Source of the DNA: Sulfurimonas sp. C5
GTDB lineage: Bacteria > Campylobacterota > Campylobacteria > Campylobacterales > Sulfurimonadaceae
Direction of reading: 5' to 3'
DNA: 64,000 nt
NCBI RefSeq assembly: GCF_029872055.1
Contig: NZ_JARXNQ010000003.1
Location: 210,572 to 274,571 of the forward strand
Part shown: in pieces, positions 47,764 to 57,170 of the stretch
Layout: every line of letters starts with the position of its first letter
Numbering within the stretch: the stretch's first letter is position 1
The notes under the pieces: generated by a model
The model's input: only the letters and a program-made list of their open reading frames with translations
Database searches by the model: none
Told to the model about the DNA's origin: nothing
Made by a program: the position numbers and the translations under genes

Positions 47764-48392
47764 TTTTTAAACTCACACATATCTTCTAAATTGAGTCTAA
47801 ATTTTTGAGGCTGAGGGTTTTCTCTATAACCAAAAGTACAAACCAAAGAGATCTCTTCTTCATTTGTATCTATTGAAAGAAGTTGTTCTAAAGCCTCTTT
47901 TTCAAAACCTTCAATTGGACATGAGTCGATACCGATGAGTGCTGCAGAAGTAATCATTGAGCTAAACATTATATATGCTTGACGAGTACCCCATTCGTAA
48001 ATATCATCGCTCTTAAGAGATTTATGAAAGTTTTCATATACCTGCATATATTTTTCTTGAGCTTCTTTTGGAAGTTTTCTTTGAGAAAATTTATCTTTTA
48101 CCCATTCACTATACGGTTTTAAATCTTTTGTTCTTGTTTTAAAAATTACAAGATGTGAACAACTATCGATTTGATTTTGGTTCCAACAAAATGGTTTAAT
48201 ATCTTTTTTTAATTGCTCATTTGTTATAACTGTTAGTCGCACACCCTCCATACCAAATGAAGTTGGACTAAGTCTTGCTGTTTCTAGAATGAAGTTAAAG
48301 TCTTCATCATTAATTTTTTTTGTCGCATCAAAAAGTTTGCATGCATGGCGAAAGTTATATGCGTCTAAAAGAGTTTGTTTGATGTTTTCCAT
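47760..48392 (-). CDS. Nitroreductase-family NAD(P)H oxidoreductase
   Basis: 210 residues. FMN-binding arginines lie in the N-terminal YNFRHACKLFD, and ARLSPTSFGMEGVRLTVI is the typical SPSSxN-like loop. The late GIDSCPIEGFEKEALEQLL completes the pattern of NfsB-type enzymes. Likely an FMN enzyme reducing nitro or quinone compounds; natural substrate unknown. It starts one base after the hisF stop. Confidence 0.87.
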   Translation of the reverse strand: MENIKQTLLDAYNFRHACKLFDATKKINDEDFNFILETARLSPTSFGMEGVRLTVITNEQLKKDIKPFCWNQNQIDSCSHLVIFKTRTKDLKPYSEWVKDKFSQRKLPKEAQEKYMQVYENFHKSLKSDDIYEWGTRQAYIMFSSMITSAALIGIDSCPIEGFEKEALEQLLSIDTNEEEISLVCTFGYRENPQPQKFRLNLEDMCEFKK

Positions 48393-48393
48393 T

Positions 48394-49152
48394 TTACAAC
48401 CTTACTGGGATGTTATTCTCGTGTAAATAGTGTTTAAGTTCCATTATATCGATCTCTTTATAATGGAAGATACTTGCAGCTAATGCTGCATCTGCTCCTG
48501 AATTAAATGCATCTTTAATATGTTCCATAGTCCCTGCTCCACCACTTGCTATTACAGGAACGTTAACAGCTTCAGAGATAGCTTTTGTAATATTTAGCTC
48601 GAATCCGGCTTTTGTACCGTCAGCATCCATTGAAGTAAGTAAAATCTCACCACTTCCACGCTCAACAGCTTCTTTTGCCCATTCGATAGCATCTATACCT
48701 GTGTCTACCCTACCTCCGTTAAGGTAAACGTTGTATCTGTCACCTGTCTTTTTCACATCGATTGCTGTAACTATACATTGGCTACCAAATCTCTTTGCAC
48801 CTTCATCGATAAGTTCAGGACGTTTGATTGCAGCTGAGTTCACACTTACTTTATCACAACCTACATTTAAAAGTTTATAGATATCATCAAGCTTACGGAT
48901 ACCACCACCAACTGTAAGTGGAATAAAGATCTCTTTTGCAACCTGTTCTACTATATCTACTATAGTATCGCGATTGTCAGAAGAAGCTGTAATATCTAAA
49001 AACGTGATCTCATCTGCACCCTCTTCATTATAACGACGAGCTACTTCTACAGGATCACCCGCATCTTGTAAACCGACAAAGTTAACACCTTTAACAACAC
49101 GACCATCTTTTACATCCAAACAAGGGATAATTCTTTTAGCAAAATAATTCAT
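48394..49152 (-). CDS. hisF: Imidazole glycerol phosphate synthase subunit HisF
   Basis: 252 residues starting at ATG 49152 ([22 protein letters not shown]). The catalytic aspartates lie in PCLDV and AIDVKKTGD, and the C-terminal phosphate-binding [11 protein letters not shown] is intact. It closes the imidazole ring in histidine synthesis. No ribosome site is present; TATAAT ends six bases before the ATG, so it may be leaderless. It heads a four-gene operon ending with rlmN. A parS site lies 37 bases upstream. Confidence 0.95.
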   Translation of the reverse strand: MNYFAKRIIPCLDVKDGRVVKGVNFVGLQDAGDPVEVARRYNEEGADEITFLDITASSDNRDTIVDIVEQVAKEIFIPLTVGGGIRKLDDIYKLLNVGCDKVSVNSAAIKRPELIDEGAKRFGSQCIVTAIDVKKTGDRYNVYLNGGRVDTGIDAIEWAKEAVERGSGEILLTSMDADGTKAGFELNITKAISEAVNVPVIASGGAGTMEHIKDAFNSGADAALAASIFHYKEIDIMELKHYLHENNIPVRL

Positions 49153-49158
49153 AAGTGT

Positions 49159-49164
49159 ATTATA
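49159..49164 (-). promoter_or_regulatory. -10 box of hisF, predicted leaderless start
   Basis: TATAAT on the minus strand, six bases before the hisF ATG, in the same arrangement as dnaG. The parS palindrome lies 25 bases upstream, where a -35 element would be, so ParB binding could affect this promoter. Confidence 0.55.
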
Positions 49165-49188
49165 CAATTTTACTCTTAATGAGTGGTT

Positions 49189-49204
49189 TGTTTCACGTGA
49201 AACA
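49189..49204. other. parS centromere site upstream of hisF
   Basis: A second perfect TGTTTCACGTGAAACA, identical to that at 45085-45100 and 4.1 kb from it. It lies in the gap between hisF and the CZB-domain gene. The rest of this gap (to 49338) is AT-rich with no gene. Confidence 0.88.
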
Positions 49205-49338
49205 TGTGATAAAATTATTATAATATTTTATAACATTATTCATTTTGATATATTTACAGCTATTTTAGAAATTTTTAAATATAATACTAATATAATATTT
49301 TTTAATGATAAACCAAGCTTTATATTAGGATTTAGGTT

Positions 49339-49809
49339 ATGACAAAAGAAGAGGTATTGGAGCATTTAAGATCTGCTAAATCTGCACATATTAAATGGGT
49401 TCAAAAGGCAAAACTGCTTATAAACGGGATTGATGTGGAAGAGAGTGCTATACCAGTAGATTCAACGGAATGTAATTTTGGGAAATGGTTCTATGGTGAC
49501 GGACAAGTGTTGAACTCTTTATCTAATAATCCTCTAGAGTGTATGCAAAGTATTGAAAAATTGCATTTTAAATTACATGATCAATATTTACAGATCTTTA
49601 ATATCTATTTTTCACAAGAGAAAAAAGCAGGTTTTTTTGCCAAACTTCTTGGTATGAAAAGAAAAGAGATCAGTAAGACTGAACATGATTTGGCAGAGAA
49701 ATATTATTTCGAAATGGAAGATATATCAAAACAACTGCTGGAGGAGATTAACAGGCTTGAACGCCGTTTAATTGCAATTCCTAAATCTAAGATAGAAGAA
49801 TTGGTCTAA
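49339..49809 (+). CDS. Stand-alone CZB (zinc-binding) domain protein
   Basis: 156 residues. The CZB pattern is clear: H17 in AHIKW, C45 in ECNFGKWFYGDGQ, and His in LHFKLHDQY (about 76-80). These residues bind zinc in chemoreceptors and in DgcZ. Here the domain is alone, followed by a helical extension (ISKTEHDLAEKYYFEMEDISKQLLEEINRLERR), with no output domain. It may sense zinc or oxidants and pass the signal by protein contact. It is divergent from hisF, and rsmA follows 62 bases downstream. Confidence 0.85.
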   Translation: MTKEEVLEHLRSAKSAHIKWVQKAKLLINGIDVEESAIPVDSTECNFGKWFYGDGQVLNSLSNNPLECMQSIEKLHFKLHDQYLQIFNIYFSQEKKAGFFAKLLGMKRKEISKTEHDLAEKYYFEMEDISKQLLEEINRLERRLIAIPKSKIEELV

Positions 49810-49871
49810 AATAGGAAATTTTTATAATATTATTACCTTACTATAAGGAATAATGTTATAAACTCTTATCC

Positions 49872-50648
49872 ATGAATAACCATAATGTTGTGGCAAAAAA
49901 GAAATTTGGACAAAACTTTTTACAAGATCAGGAAGTTTTGCGCAAAATCATCGAAGCGATGCCCAAAAATGACAATAAAATTGTTGAAATTGGACCTGGC
50001 TTAGGTGATTTAACTAAATTTTTAGTTGATGTCAAAAGTGTAGAAGCTTTTGAGGTAGATACCGATTTATGTAAACTGTTACAGAGTAAATTTCGAGAAG
50101 AGATCAATACCAAGCGACTCCATATAAACTGTGGAGATGTTTTAGAAGCTTGGCAGAGTGAGCTTATAGATGAGCCGTATGATTTAGTGGCAAATTTGCC
50201 CTACTATATTGCGACAAATATCATCTTAAAAGCGCTTGCAGATCCGATGTGTAAAAATATACTCGTAATGGTTCAGCTTGAAGTTGCAGAGAAATTTTGT
50301 GCAAATGAAGGCGATAAAGTTTTTGGTTCTTTGGGGGTCATTACCCAAAGTGTAGGAACTGCTAAAATAGTAGTAAAAGTTCCGCCAACTGCTTTTGATC
50401 CTCAGCCAAAAGTTGATTCTGCAGTTTTTCTTATTGAGAAGCAAAAAGATAGATCAGACAATGCTTTTGAGGCTTTTTTGAGAGTTGCATTCACACAGCC
50501 TCGAAAAACATTGATGAAAAATCTTTCTGCTAAATATGAAAAATCAAAACTTCAAGAGGCTTTTAGTGAACTAGAGCTTTTATCGACTATTCGCCCTCAT
50601 CAAGTTTCAACTAAGGACTATCACCAACTCTATAAAAAAATCATATAA
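49872..50648 (+). CDS. rsmA: 16S rRNA A1518/A1519 dimethyltransferase
   Basis: 258 residues. The start KKKFGQNFLQDQEVLRKI is the family motif; the SAM site is VEIGPGLGDLT near 38-48 and the catalytic motif NLPYYIA near 111. It dimethylates two adenines in helix 45 of 16S rRNA. No clear ribosome site; a TATAAA lies nine bases before the ATG, so the leader may be very short. rnj follows after 17 bases. Confidence 0.95.
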   Translation: MNNHNVVAKKKFGQNFLQDQEVLRKIIEAMPKNDNKIVEIGPGLGDLTKFLVDVKSVEAFEVDTDLCKLLQSKFREEINTKRLHINCGDVLEAWQSELIDEPYDLVANLPYYIATNIILKALADPMCKNILVMVQLEVAEKFCANEGDKVFGSLGVITQSVGTAKIVVKVPPTAFDPQPKVDSAVFLIEKQKDRSDNAFEAFLRVAFTQPRKTLMKNLSAKYEKSKLQEAFSELELLSTIRPHQVSTKDYHQLYKKII

Positions 50649-50665
50649 ATATACAAGGAGTTTGG

Positions 50666-52615
50666 ATGGCAGAAGAGACAAGAGAGGTTCAACAAAAACC
50701 TCAAACAGACCTTAAAGCAAACCACAGAAGAAATGCGAAGCGTTCAAAAACAAATAACCCAAGTAACCAAAATAAGTCTTCAGACGAAAAATCTGCAAAA
50801 CCTGCAAATAACAGAAGTAGAAACAATAATAGAGGTAGTAGCTCAAGAGGGCGTAGACAATCGACTCCTACAGATGAAAATCTTAAATCTTTTGTTACAA
50901 AAAACCAAGAGTCTCATAAAAAAAGACTTAATCCACACTATAAATTAGACCTAAACTCAAAAGCTAAAGTACGTATCACACCACTTGGTGGTTTAGGTGA
51001 AATCGGTGGGAATATTGCTGTTTTTGAAACAGAAAACGAAGCAATTCTAATTGACGTAGGGATGAGTTTCCCGGATGAAGAGATGCACGGTGTTGATATC
51101 TTAATTCCTGATTTTGCATACTTAAGAGAGATCAAGCATAAGATTGTAGCGGTTATCATTACCCATGCTCACGAAGACCATATCGGTGCAATGCCGTATC
51201 TTTATAAAGAGATGCAGTTCCCTATTTACGGAACGCCTTTACCGTTAGCGATGATCGGAAATAAATTTGACGAGCACCATTTAAAAGATTGTAGAAAATA
51301 TTTTAATCCAATCGAGAAGCGTCAAGTTTACAAAATCGGTAATGACTTTGAAATCGAATGGATGCATATGACACACTCGATTATTGATTCATCTTCATTA
51401 GCAATTACAACAGAAGCAGGGACTATTATCCATACTGGTGACTTTAAGATAGATCACACTCCTGTAGATGGATATCCAGCAGACTTACACCGTTTAGCAT
51501 ATTATGGAGATAGAGGAGTACTTTGTTTACTAAGTGACTCTACAAACTCGCATAACCCAAATCCTACACCGTCTGAGTTAACTGTAGCACCGGCACTTGA
51601 TCGTGCTTTTTCTAAAGCTGAGGGCAGGGTGATTCTTTCAACGTTCAGTTCAAACATCCACCGTGTGTACCAAGCTATTCAGTATGGTGTAAAACATGGG
51701 CGTAAGGTATGTGTAATCGGTAGAAGTATGGAAAGAAATATCGAGATTGCGATGCAATACGATTATATTAGATTCCCTAAAAACATCTTTGTTGATGCGG
51801 AAGAAGTTTCTCGTATGAATGACAAAGATGTTCTTATCGTGACAACAGGTTCACAAGGAGAGGCTAACTCTGCTCTATTTAGAATGAGTATCGGTGAACA
51901 CAGACATATTAAGATCAAGCCGACAGACTTAATCATCCTTTCTTCTCGTGCAATTCCAGGGAATGAAGGAAGTATTTCAAATATGATGAACTTCATCCAA
52001 AAATGTGGGGCTACTGTTTCTATGGACAGAGATATTCACGTTTCTGGTCACGCTTCGATCGAAGAGCAAAAACTAATGCTTCGTTTAGTAAATCCGAAAT
52101 TCTTCTTACCTGTTCACGGTGAGTACAATCACGTTATGAAGCACAAAGAGACAGCTATTCTGTGTGGAGTACCTGAAAGAAACGTTCTTCTTATGACAGA
52201 CGGTGAGCAGATCGAAGTTGCACCAAAATATATGAGAAAAGTTAAAACTGTTAAAACAGGTAAGACATATATCGATAACCAAAATAATCTTGAGATTGAA
52301 GATGATATCGTAATCGATCGTCAAAAACTTGCGAATGACGGTGTTGTAATGATCGTGGCAGAAGTAAGTGAACAAGATGCGAAAATGCTAAACAAACCAA
52401 AAGTAACTTCATTTGGTTTAGTAGCGGACAAAAAAGACAAAGCGTTTGCAAAAGAGATTGAGGATGTACTAGAAAACTTCCTAATCAATATGAAACCAGG
52501 TCTTATCAGCAACCATAAAGCGTTTGAGGCTGACTTACGTCAAGCGGTACGTAAACATATCTATAGAAGAATGAAAAAATATCCGCTTATCGTTCCTCAC
52601 ACTTTTATCCACTAA
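50666..52615 (+). CDS. rnj: Ribonuclease J
   Basis: 649 residues. The first 90 or so are a basic, Asn/Ser/Arg-rich disordered extension (RNNNRGSSSRGRR), as in Helicobacter RNase J where it is needed for activity. The metallo-beta-lactamase core follows, with THAHEDHIGAMPYL near 164 and DLIILSSRAIPGNE further on, then the beta-CASP region. It performs 5'-3' exonuclease and endonuclease RNA decay. AAGGAG precedes the ATG. It is probably cotranscribed with rsmA. Confidence 0.94.
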   Translation: MAEETREVQQKPQTDLKANHRRNAKRSKTNNPSNQNKSSDEKSAKPANNRSRNNNRGSSSRGRRQSTPTDENLKSFVTKNQESHKKRLNPHYKLDLNSKAKVRITPLGGLGEIGGNIAVFETENEAILIDVGMSFPDEEMHGVDILIPDFAYLREIKHKIVAVIITHAHEDHIGAMPYLYKEMQFPIYGTPLPLAMIGNKFDEHHLKDCRKYFNPIEKRQVYKIGNDFEIEWMHMTHSIIDSSSLAITTEAGTIIHTGDFKIDHTPVDGYPADLHRLAYYGDRGVLCLLSDSTNSHNPNPTPSELTVAPALDRAFSKAEGRVILSTFSSNIHRVYQAIQYGVKHGRKVCVIGRSMERNIEIAMQYDYIRFPKNIFVDAEEVSRMNDKDVLIVTTGSQGEANSALFRMSIGEHRHIKIKPTDLIILSSRAIPGNEGSISNMMNFIQKCGATVSMDRDIHVSGHASIEEQKLMLRLVNPKFFLPVHGEYNHVMKHKETAILCGVPERNVLLMTDGEQIEVAPKYMRKVKTVKTGKTYIDNQNNLEIEDDIVIDRQKLANDGVVMIVAEVSEQDAKMLNKPKVTSFGLVADKKDKAFAKEIEDVLENFLINMKPGLISNHKAFEADLRQAVRKHIYRRMKKYPLIVPHTFIH

Positions 52616-52622
52616 AAACTTT

Positions 52623-52646
52623 ATAAGTGCATTCTTATGCACTTAT
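52623..52646 (+). terminator. Hairpin after rnj
   Basis: ATAAGTGCAT and ATGCACTTAT form a perfect 10-bp stem with a TCTT loop, seven bases after the rnj stop. No T-run follows, so it may stabilise the mRNA end as well as terminate. Confidence 0.6.
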
Positions 52647-52666
52647 CTCCTACATAGAAATTAGCT

Positions 52667-53005
52667 ATGACTCAAGCAGAAAAATCAGATTTAAAAAATA
52701 CGATAAAAGACTCTTTAAAAAACCTACAAATAGAATTGGAAGAGTTAGAAAAGAGATTAATACCAATTAAAAAAGATTGTTCATTGGACCACGCTGCATA
52801 TCAGACACTACTTCAAGAGCAAGCAGTTTTTTTTAATAGATATCAAGAGCTTCAGGAAAGATTTGAAAGATTATCTTCTGTAATGGTTCGTATAGATAAT
52901 ACTGAATACGGAATATGTCAAGAGTGTGAAGAGGAAATAGCCGTCGAGCGACTAAAACTTGTTCCGGAGTCTATTTATTGCGTAAAGTGTCTGAATAGGT
53001 TTTAA
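52667..53005 (+). CDS. DksA/TraR-family zinc-finger protein
   Basis: 112 residues. A long N-terminal coiled coil (LKNLQIELEELEKRLIPIKKD) is followed by a four-Cys zinc finger, CQEC and CVKC, 17 residues apart near the C-terminus. The tip between the two coils contains DHAAY where DksA has the acidic DxxDxA tip. It probably binds RNA polymerase in the secondary channel and mediates stringent control. Whether it is a true DksA or a shorter relative is not decided. Confidence 0.86.
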   Translation: MTQAEKSDLKNTIKDSLKNLQIELEELEKRLIPIKKDCSLDHAAYQTLLQEQAVFFNRYQELQERFERLSSVMVRIDNTEYGICQECEEEIAVERLKLVPESIYCVKCLNRF

Positions 53006-53081
53006 ATAAATTTTTTATTACATTATTTTCTCAGCAAGATAGTGTTATGCTATCATTAAAAAAAAATTCAAAGGCAAAACT

Positions 53082-53663
53082 TTGTCAGATAAAAATACAG
53101 AATTTGAAAATGCAGTAAAGATGATGATGGAGCATGTTGGAGAAGATCCTTCTCGTGAAGGCTTACAAGACACTCCAAAACGTGTAAGAAAAGCGTATGA
53201 ATTTATTTATGGTGGATATAAAGAAAATCCAAAAGAGATCCTCTCATCAGCACTTTTTACAAGTACAAACGATGAGATGGTACTTGTAAAGGATATCGAA
53301 TTTTATTCAACATGTGAGCATCACTTATTACCAATTATAGGACGTGTACATGTAGCATACATTCCAGATGGTAAAGTTGTCGGACTTTCAAAAATTCCTC
53401 GTGTTGTAAATGTTTTTGCACGTCGTATGCAGATTCAAGAGCAATTAACGGAGCAGATAGCAGATGCAATCATGGATACGATTGAACCAAAAGGGGTTGC
53501 CGTTGTCGTTGAAGCACGCCATATGTGTATGGAGATGAGAGGGGTTGAGAAAATTAACTCTACTACTACTTCATCGGCTCTTCGTGGTTTATTTAAAAAA
53601 GATGATAAAACAAGAGCAGAGTTTTTCTCTTTAATTAATTCTCCGTCAGGGACTAAATTTTAA
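53082..53663 (+). CDS. folE: GTP cyclohydrolase I
   Basis: 193 residues from TTG with AAAGG about eight bases upstream. Zinc and active-site residues lie in [13 protein letters not shown] and in [14 protein letters not shown]. The start [17 protein letters not shown] is the usual one. It makes dihydroneopterin triphosphate for folate. fliI begins four bases after its stop, so the two are one operon. Confidence 0.95.
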   Translation: MSDKNTEFENAVKMMMEHVGEDPSREGLQDTPKRVRKAYEFIYGGYKENPKEILSSALFTSTNDEMVLVKDIEFYSTCEHHLLPIIGRVHVAYIPDGKVVGLSKIPRVVNVFARRMQIQEQLTEQIADAIMDTIEPKGVAVVVEARHMCMEMRGVEKINSTTTSSALRGLFKKDDKTRAEFFSLINSPSGTKF

Positions 53664-53666
53664 CAC

Positions 53667-54971
53667 ATGCCGCTCTCATCACTAAAAGATAAACTCGGCA
53701 ATAAAAACTATTCGGTTGCATTTGGCGAAGTTGTAAAGATCAATGCAACTGTGATTATTGCAAAAGGTTTACGTGTAAGCATTAGTGATATGGTTAAAAT
53801 AGTCTCAAACGATACAGGGCAGGAAACGGTCGGTATGGTTACTGAGATTGACGGAACTTCTTTTTATATTACACCGTTTAGTTTTGTAGAGGGATTCCGC
53901 TCGGGTGATCGTGTATTTCTTGATGCAACAGGTTTAAATATTCCTGTCGGTGATGCACTTTTAGGTCGCGTAGTTGATCCTTTTATGCGTCCAATTGACG
54001 GCAAAGGTCCTATAGAGAGTGCAAAACTCTCTCCAATTATCAAAGCACCGATTGCTGCGATGAAACGTGGTATGATCGATGAAGTATTTGGAGTAGGGGT
54101 CAAAAGCATTGATGGTCTTTTAACTTGTGGAAAAGGACAAAAGTTAGGGATATTTGCAGGAAGCGGTGTTGGTAAATCTACTTTAATGGGGATGATTGTT
54201 CGAGGTTCTGAAGCCCCAATTAAAGTAGTTGCACTTATTGGTGAGCGTGGACGTGAAGTACCGGAGTTTATTGAAAAAAATCTTGGAGGCGATCTTACTA
54301 ACACTGTTATAGTTGTTGCAACAAGTGATGATTCTCCACTTATGAGAAAATACGGTGCCTTTGCTGCTATGAGTGTTGCAGAGCATTTTAAAGATAAAAA
54401 TCAAGATGTACTTTTCATTATGGACTCTGTAACCCGTTTTGCTATGGCACAGCGTGAAATAGGTTTGGCACTTGGTGAACCACCGACCTCAAAAGGGTAT
54501 CCGCCTTCATCTTTGACTCTTTTACCGCAACTTATGGAACGTGCAGGAAAAGAGGTAGGCAAGGGTAGTATTACTGCATTTTTTACGGTCCTTATAGAAG
54601 GGGATGATATGAGTGATCCAATTGCCGATCAGTCCCGCTCTATTTTAGATGGGCACATTGTTCTCTCAAGAGAGATGACAGATTTCGGTATCTATCCGCC
54701 AGTACATATTTTAAACTCGGCTTCGCGTGTAATGAACGATATTATCTCTCAGGAACATTATAAAGCAGCTATGAAATTTCGTCGTTTATATACACTTCTA
54801 AAAGAAAATGAGACGCTGATCAGAATAGGTGCTTACAATAAAGGGACAGATCCGGAACTTGATGAAGCGATCGATAAAAAAGAATCGATGCAGCGCTTTA
54901 TTGCTCAGGGTGCAATGTTTAAAGTAATGTTTGAAGAGGTTGTAAACGAACTTATTGAGATAATGGAGTAA
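53667..54971 (+). CDS. fliI: Flagellum-specific ATPase FliI
   Basis: 434 residues. The Walker A loop is GSGVGKSTL at about 165-173, with the ATPase signature SRSILDGHIVLSRE and the FliI-type GMIDEVFGVGVKSIDGLLTCGKGQKLGIF stretch in the correct order. It powers chaperone release and export in flagellar type III secretion. It follows folE and converges with the beta-propeller gene, one stop abutting the other. Confidence 0.94.
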   Translation: MPLSSLKDKLGNKNYSVAFGEVVKINATVIIAKGLRVSISDMVKIVSNDTGQETVGMVTEIDGTSFYITPFSFVEGFRSGDRVFLDATGLNIPVGDALLGRVVDPFMRPIDGKGPIESAKLSPIIKAPIAAMKRGMIDEVFGVGVKSIDGLLTCGKGQKLGIFAGSGVGKSTLMGMIVRGSEAPIKVVALIGERGREVPEFIEKNLGGDLTNTVIVVATSDDSPLMRKYGAFAAMSVAEHFKDKNQDVLFIMDSVTRFAMAQREIGLALGEPPTSKGYPPSSLTLLPQLMERAGKEVGKGSITAFFTVLIEGDDMSDPIADQSRSILDGHIVLSREMTDFGIYPPVHILNSASRVMNDIISQEHYKAAMKFRRLYTLLKENETLIRIGAYNKGTDPELDEAIDKKESMQRFIAQGAMFKVMFEEVVNELIEIME

Positions 54972-57113
54972 TTAGTTTTTATATTCTCGGACGATAGATG
55001 CAGATTCCAGCCAAGCATCACGATCTTTAAAAAGCTCTTGATTGGTTGTGATTGCCAGTTTTTTCTGCGAGAGCTTCTCATATGTCCTCATTAATGTTTT
55101 TATCTCCGTATCCAAGCCGAAGATATCAATGTAAGAGTAAATAATACTTTCTGCTTTAGTATATGCTCTTTTTGAGAGAAGCTGTTTGATCTTTGTCTGA
55201 AAGCAAAGGCGAATAAGATCACCGACTTTTGCACTTCTGCTTTTTAAAACTATAAGTTCTCCCAAAACCTCTTTAATACCTTTAAGGTCCCCTTTTAGTG
55301 CTAAATTTTCACATTTATCTATCCGTTTTAACCAATGGCTTTCAAGCATTTTCGAGAGCTTTAAGGGCTCTAAAGACTTTGATTTGTCCAATGTAAGATA
55401 ACAATTAAAAAAATCATTTTTCTCATAGTAAGAAAGCAGGGTTTTTGTATTGTTTGCAAGTTCAAAGAGCTCTTGTAGCTGTTCGCGTATTTGCGGAATA
55501 TATTGAACCTGTTTTATTTTTTCAATAGCGATAGGAATATCAGTTTGATAGATGTTATTTCGAATCTCTAAAAGTTTATTTTGTAACTTATCTAAAAGAT
55601 CTTGATATTGCGGGAGTTGTGCAAAAACAGAGTTTTTTTTGATTAAAGAAGCAATGTTTTGATAGTTTTTAGTTTTTATAGCACTAAGAAAAAGTAAAAA
55701 ATCTTTATTGTTATGTATTAGAAGTTTTACAAGAAGTTTTTTGGATTGAACACTTTTATAAACAGATAATATCTCATCAGCTATATCCATTCTTCCTATT
55801 TTAATTTGTTTTTGGGCAAAATCGAATGTTTTTTTAAATTCATCTTCGAGTTTTTTATAAGGATAAGTCCTTTTTAATGTCGGATAGTTTTCACTGATAG
55901 AGTAGGCTAGATGATGTTTTTTAGCTAAAACAAGGGTATGAAACTTCTTGTATTGTTCAAAAGAGTTAAGAACAAGGTTAATATCATCTTTTTTGCTTTT
56001 GATGGTTGAAAACTGGCTGAGCAAGATCATTGCTTCTTGTTTATTTGAATTGATGAGGGCATCCAATGCCTGATTATATAATCTATTATATATATCTTCA
56101 AGTTCTTGGTAAGCAGGTGTTGATAGCAGCAAAGGATTTTTTTCAACAAGCAGGTAAGCGCGTTCAAGTAAATTTCTTTTGATAAGATCTTCAAACTCTT
56201 CTAAGCGGGAAAAAGAAGTTTTTTCTACACTGTTATCTTCAAGAACAGCAACAATAGTATCTTCTTCTACTAAAGTAAAAGATTTTACATTTAAATTAAA
56301 TTTGATAAGCTCATTGGAAACTACTTTTTGTGCATTTAGATCAAGAAGAGCAATTTTGTTGGATTCCCCGCTAACCATCGCATAATTTGTATTAGGGATG
56401 GGAATAATAGTTGAAACGATACCTACTGGACTGGTAATAGTTTTAGTGTGCCTATATTGTGTCAGATTGTGAAAATAAATATTTGAGTCAATAGTAGCAG
56501 AGATAAGAAGTTCATTATTAATGAATTTGAGTGTGTTTACTCGTACTCGTGCAGACTGAATGGTTTGTTTGTGTGTTAATGAATGGAGTTTTATAATGGT
56601 AATAGCACCCCCATAACCGCTGCATGCCACATATGTGTCATTTGATTCAATTGCGCCTACATAGTTTTTATCAATTACTTTTTTTCCAATTGGATTGTTA
56701 AAAGGGAAAGAACAAAGACGTGATAGACTTGTTTTTCCATCATATCTGTACTGTACAACACGACCGTTTTTTGTTCCTGTTATAAGATAGGGAGAGTTTT
56801 GTACAAAATGGAGTATCTCGATATCTCCCGTATAGCTAATGATAGTTTGTAAAACGGCTTTTGTTTTTGTATGAATTATATAGATAGTTTTTCCATTGGC
56901 AATTGCAACGAGTTCTAAACTTTTATGAAAGTCTATAGCTGTCGTTTGGCTGGAAAGGTACTCAACAGATATATTGCTTAATGCCTTACATGTCAGTGTA
57001 GAAAAAGATTTTATAGTTTTATGTTGAAGTGCATAGATAACTTTATCGTCATTAAGTGCTTGGAAGGCAATAATATTGCCTCTTGCTCGAAAACATTCTT
57101 TTTTTTCGATCAT
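54972..57113 (-). CDS. WD40-like beta-propeller protein with long helical C-terminus
   Basis: 713 residues without a signal peptide. Residues 1-310 show repeated strands of propeller type (GKTIYIIHTKTKAVLQTI, GTKNGRVVQYRYDGKTSL, SGESNKIALLDLNAQKVVSN). From about 320 on, the protein is helical, Lys/Leu-rich and repeat-like (LLSQFSTIKSKKDDINLVLNSFEQYKKF). This suggests a cytoplasmic scaffold that binds partners at both ends. No catalytic motif is visible. It is alone, converging with fliI, and 57 bases after recJ. Function unknown. Confidence 0.78.
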   Translation of the reverse strand: MIEKKECFRARGNIIAFQALNDDKVIYALQHKTIKSFSTLTCKALSNISVEYLSSQTTAIDFHKSLELVAIANGKTIYIIHTKTKAVLQTIISYTGDIEILHFVQNSPYLITGTKNGRVVQYRYDGKTSLSRLCSFPFNNPIGKKVIDKNYVGAIESNDTYVACSGYGGAITIIKLHSLTHKQTIQSARVRVNTLKFINNELLISATIDSNIYFHNLTQYRHTKTITSPVGIVSTIIPIPNTNYAMVSGESNKIALLDLNAQKVVSNELIKFNLNVKSFTLVEEDTIVAVLEDNSVEKTSFSRLEEFEDLIKRNLLERAYLLVEKNPLLLSTPAYQELEDIYNRLYNQALDALINSNKQEAMILLSQFSTIKSKKDDINLVLNSFEQYKKFHTLVLAKKHHLAYSISENYPTLKRTYPYKKLEDEFKKTFDFAQKQIKIGRMDIADEILSVYKSVQSKKLLVKLLIHNNKDFLLFLSAIKTKNYQNIASLIKKNSVFAQLPQYQDLLDKLQNKLLEIRNNIYQTDIPIAIEKIKQVQYIPQIREQLQELFELANNTKTLLSYYEKNDFFNCYLTLDKSKSLEPLKLSKMLESHWLKRIDKCENLALKGDLKGIKEVLGELIVLKSRSAKVGDLIRLCFQTKIKQLLSKRAYTKAESIIYSYIDIFGLDTEIKTLMRTYEKLSQKKLAITTNQELFKDRDAWLESASIVREYKN

Positions 57114-57170
57114 TCGTTCTCAACTCTTCCTGCTAGCATAATATGGAAATTATTATAGCTGTCACACACT

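Noticed and set aside
53046..53074. GATAG / CTATC hairpin before folE as a terminator of the DksA-like gene
   Set aside because: The stem has only five pairs and is followed by an A-run, not a T-run, on the plus strand.
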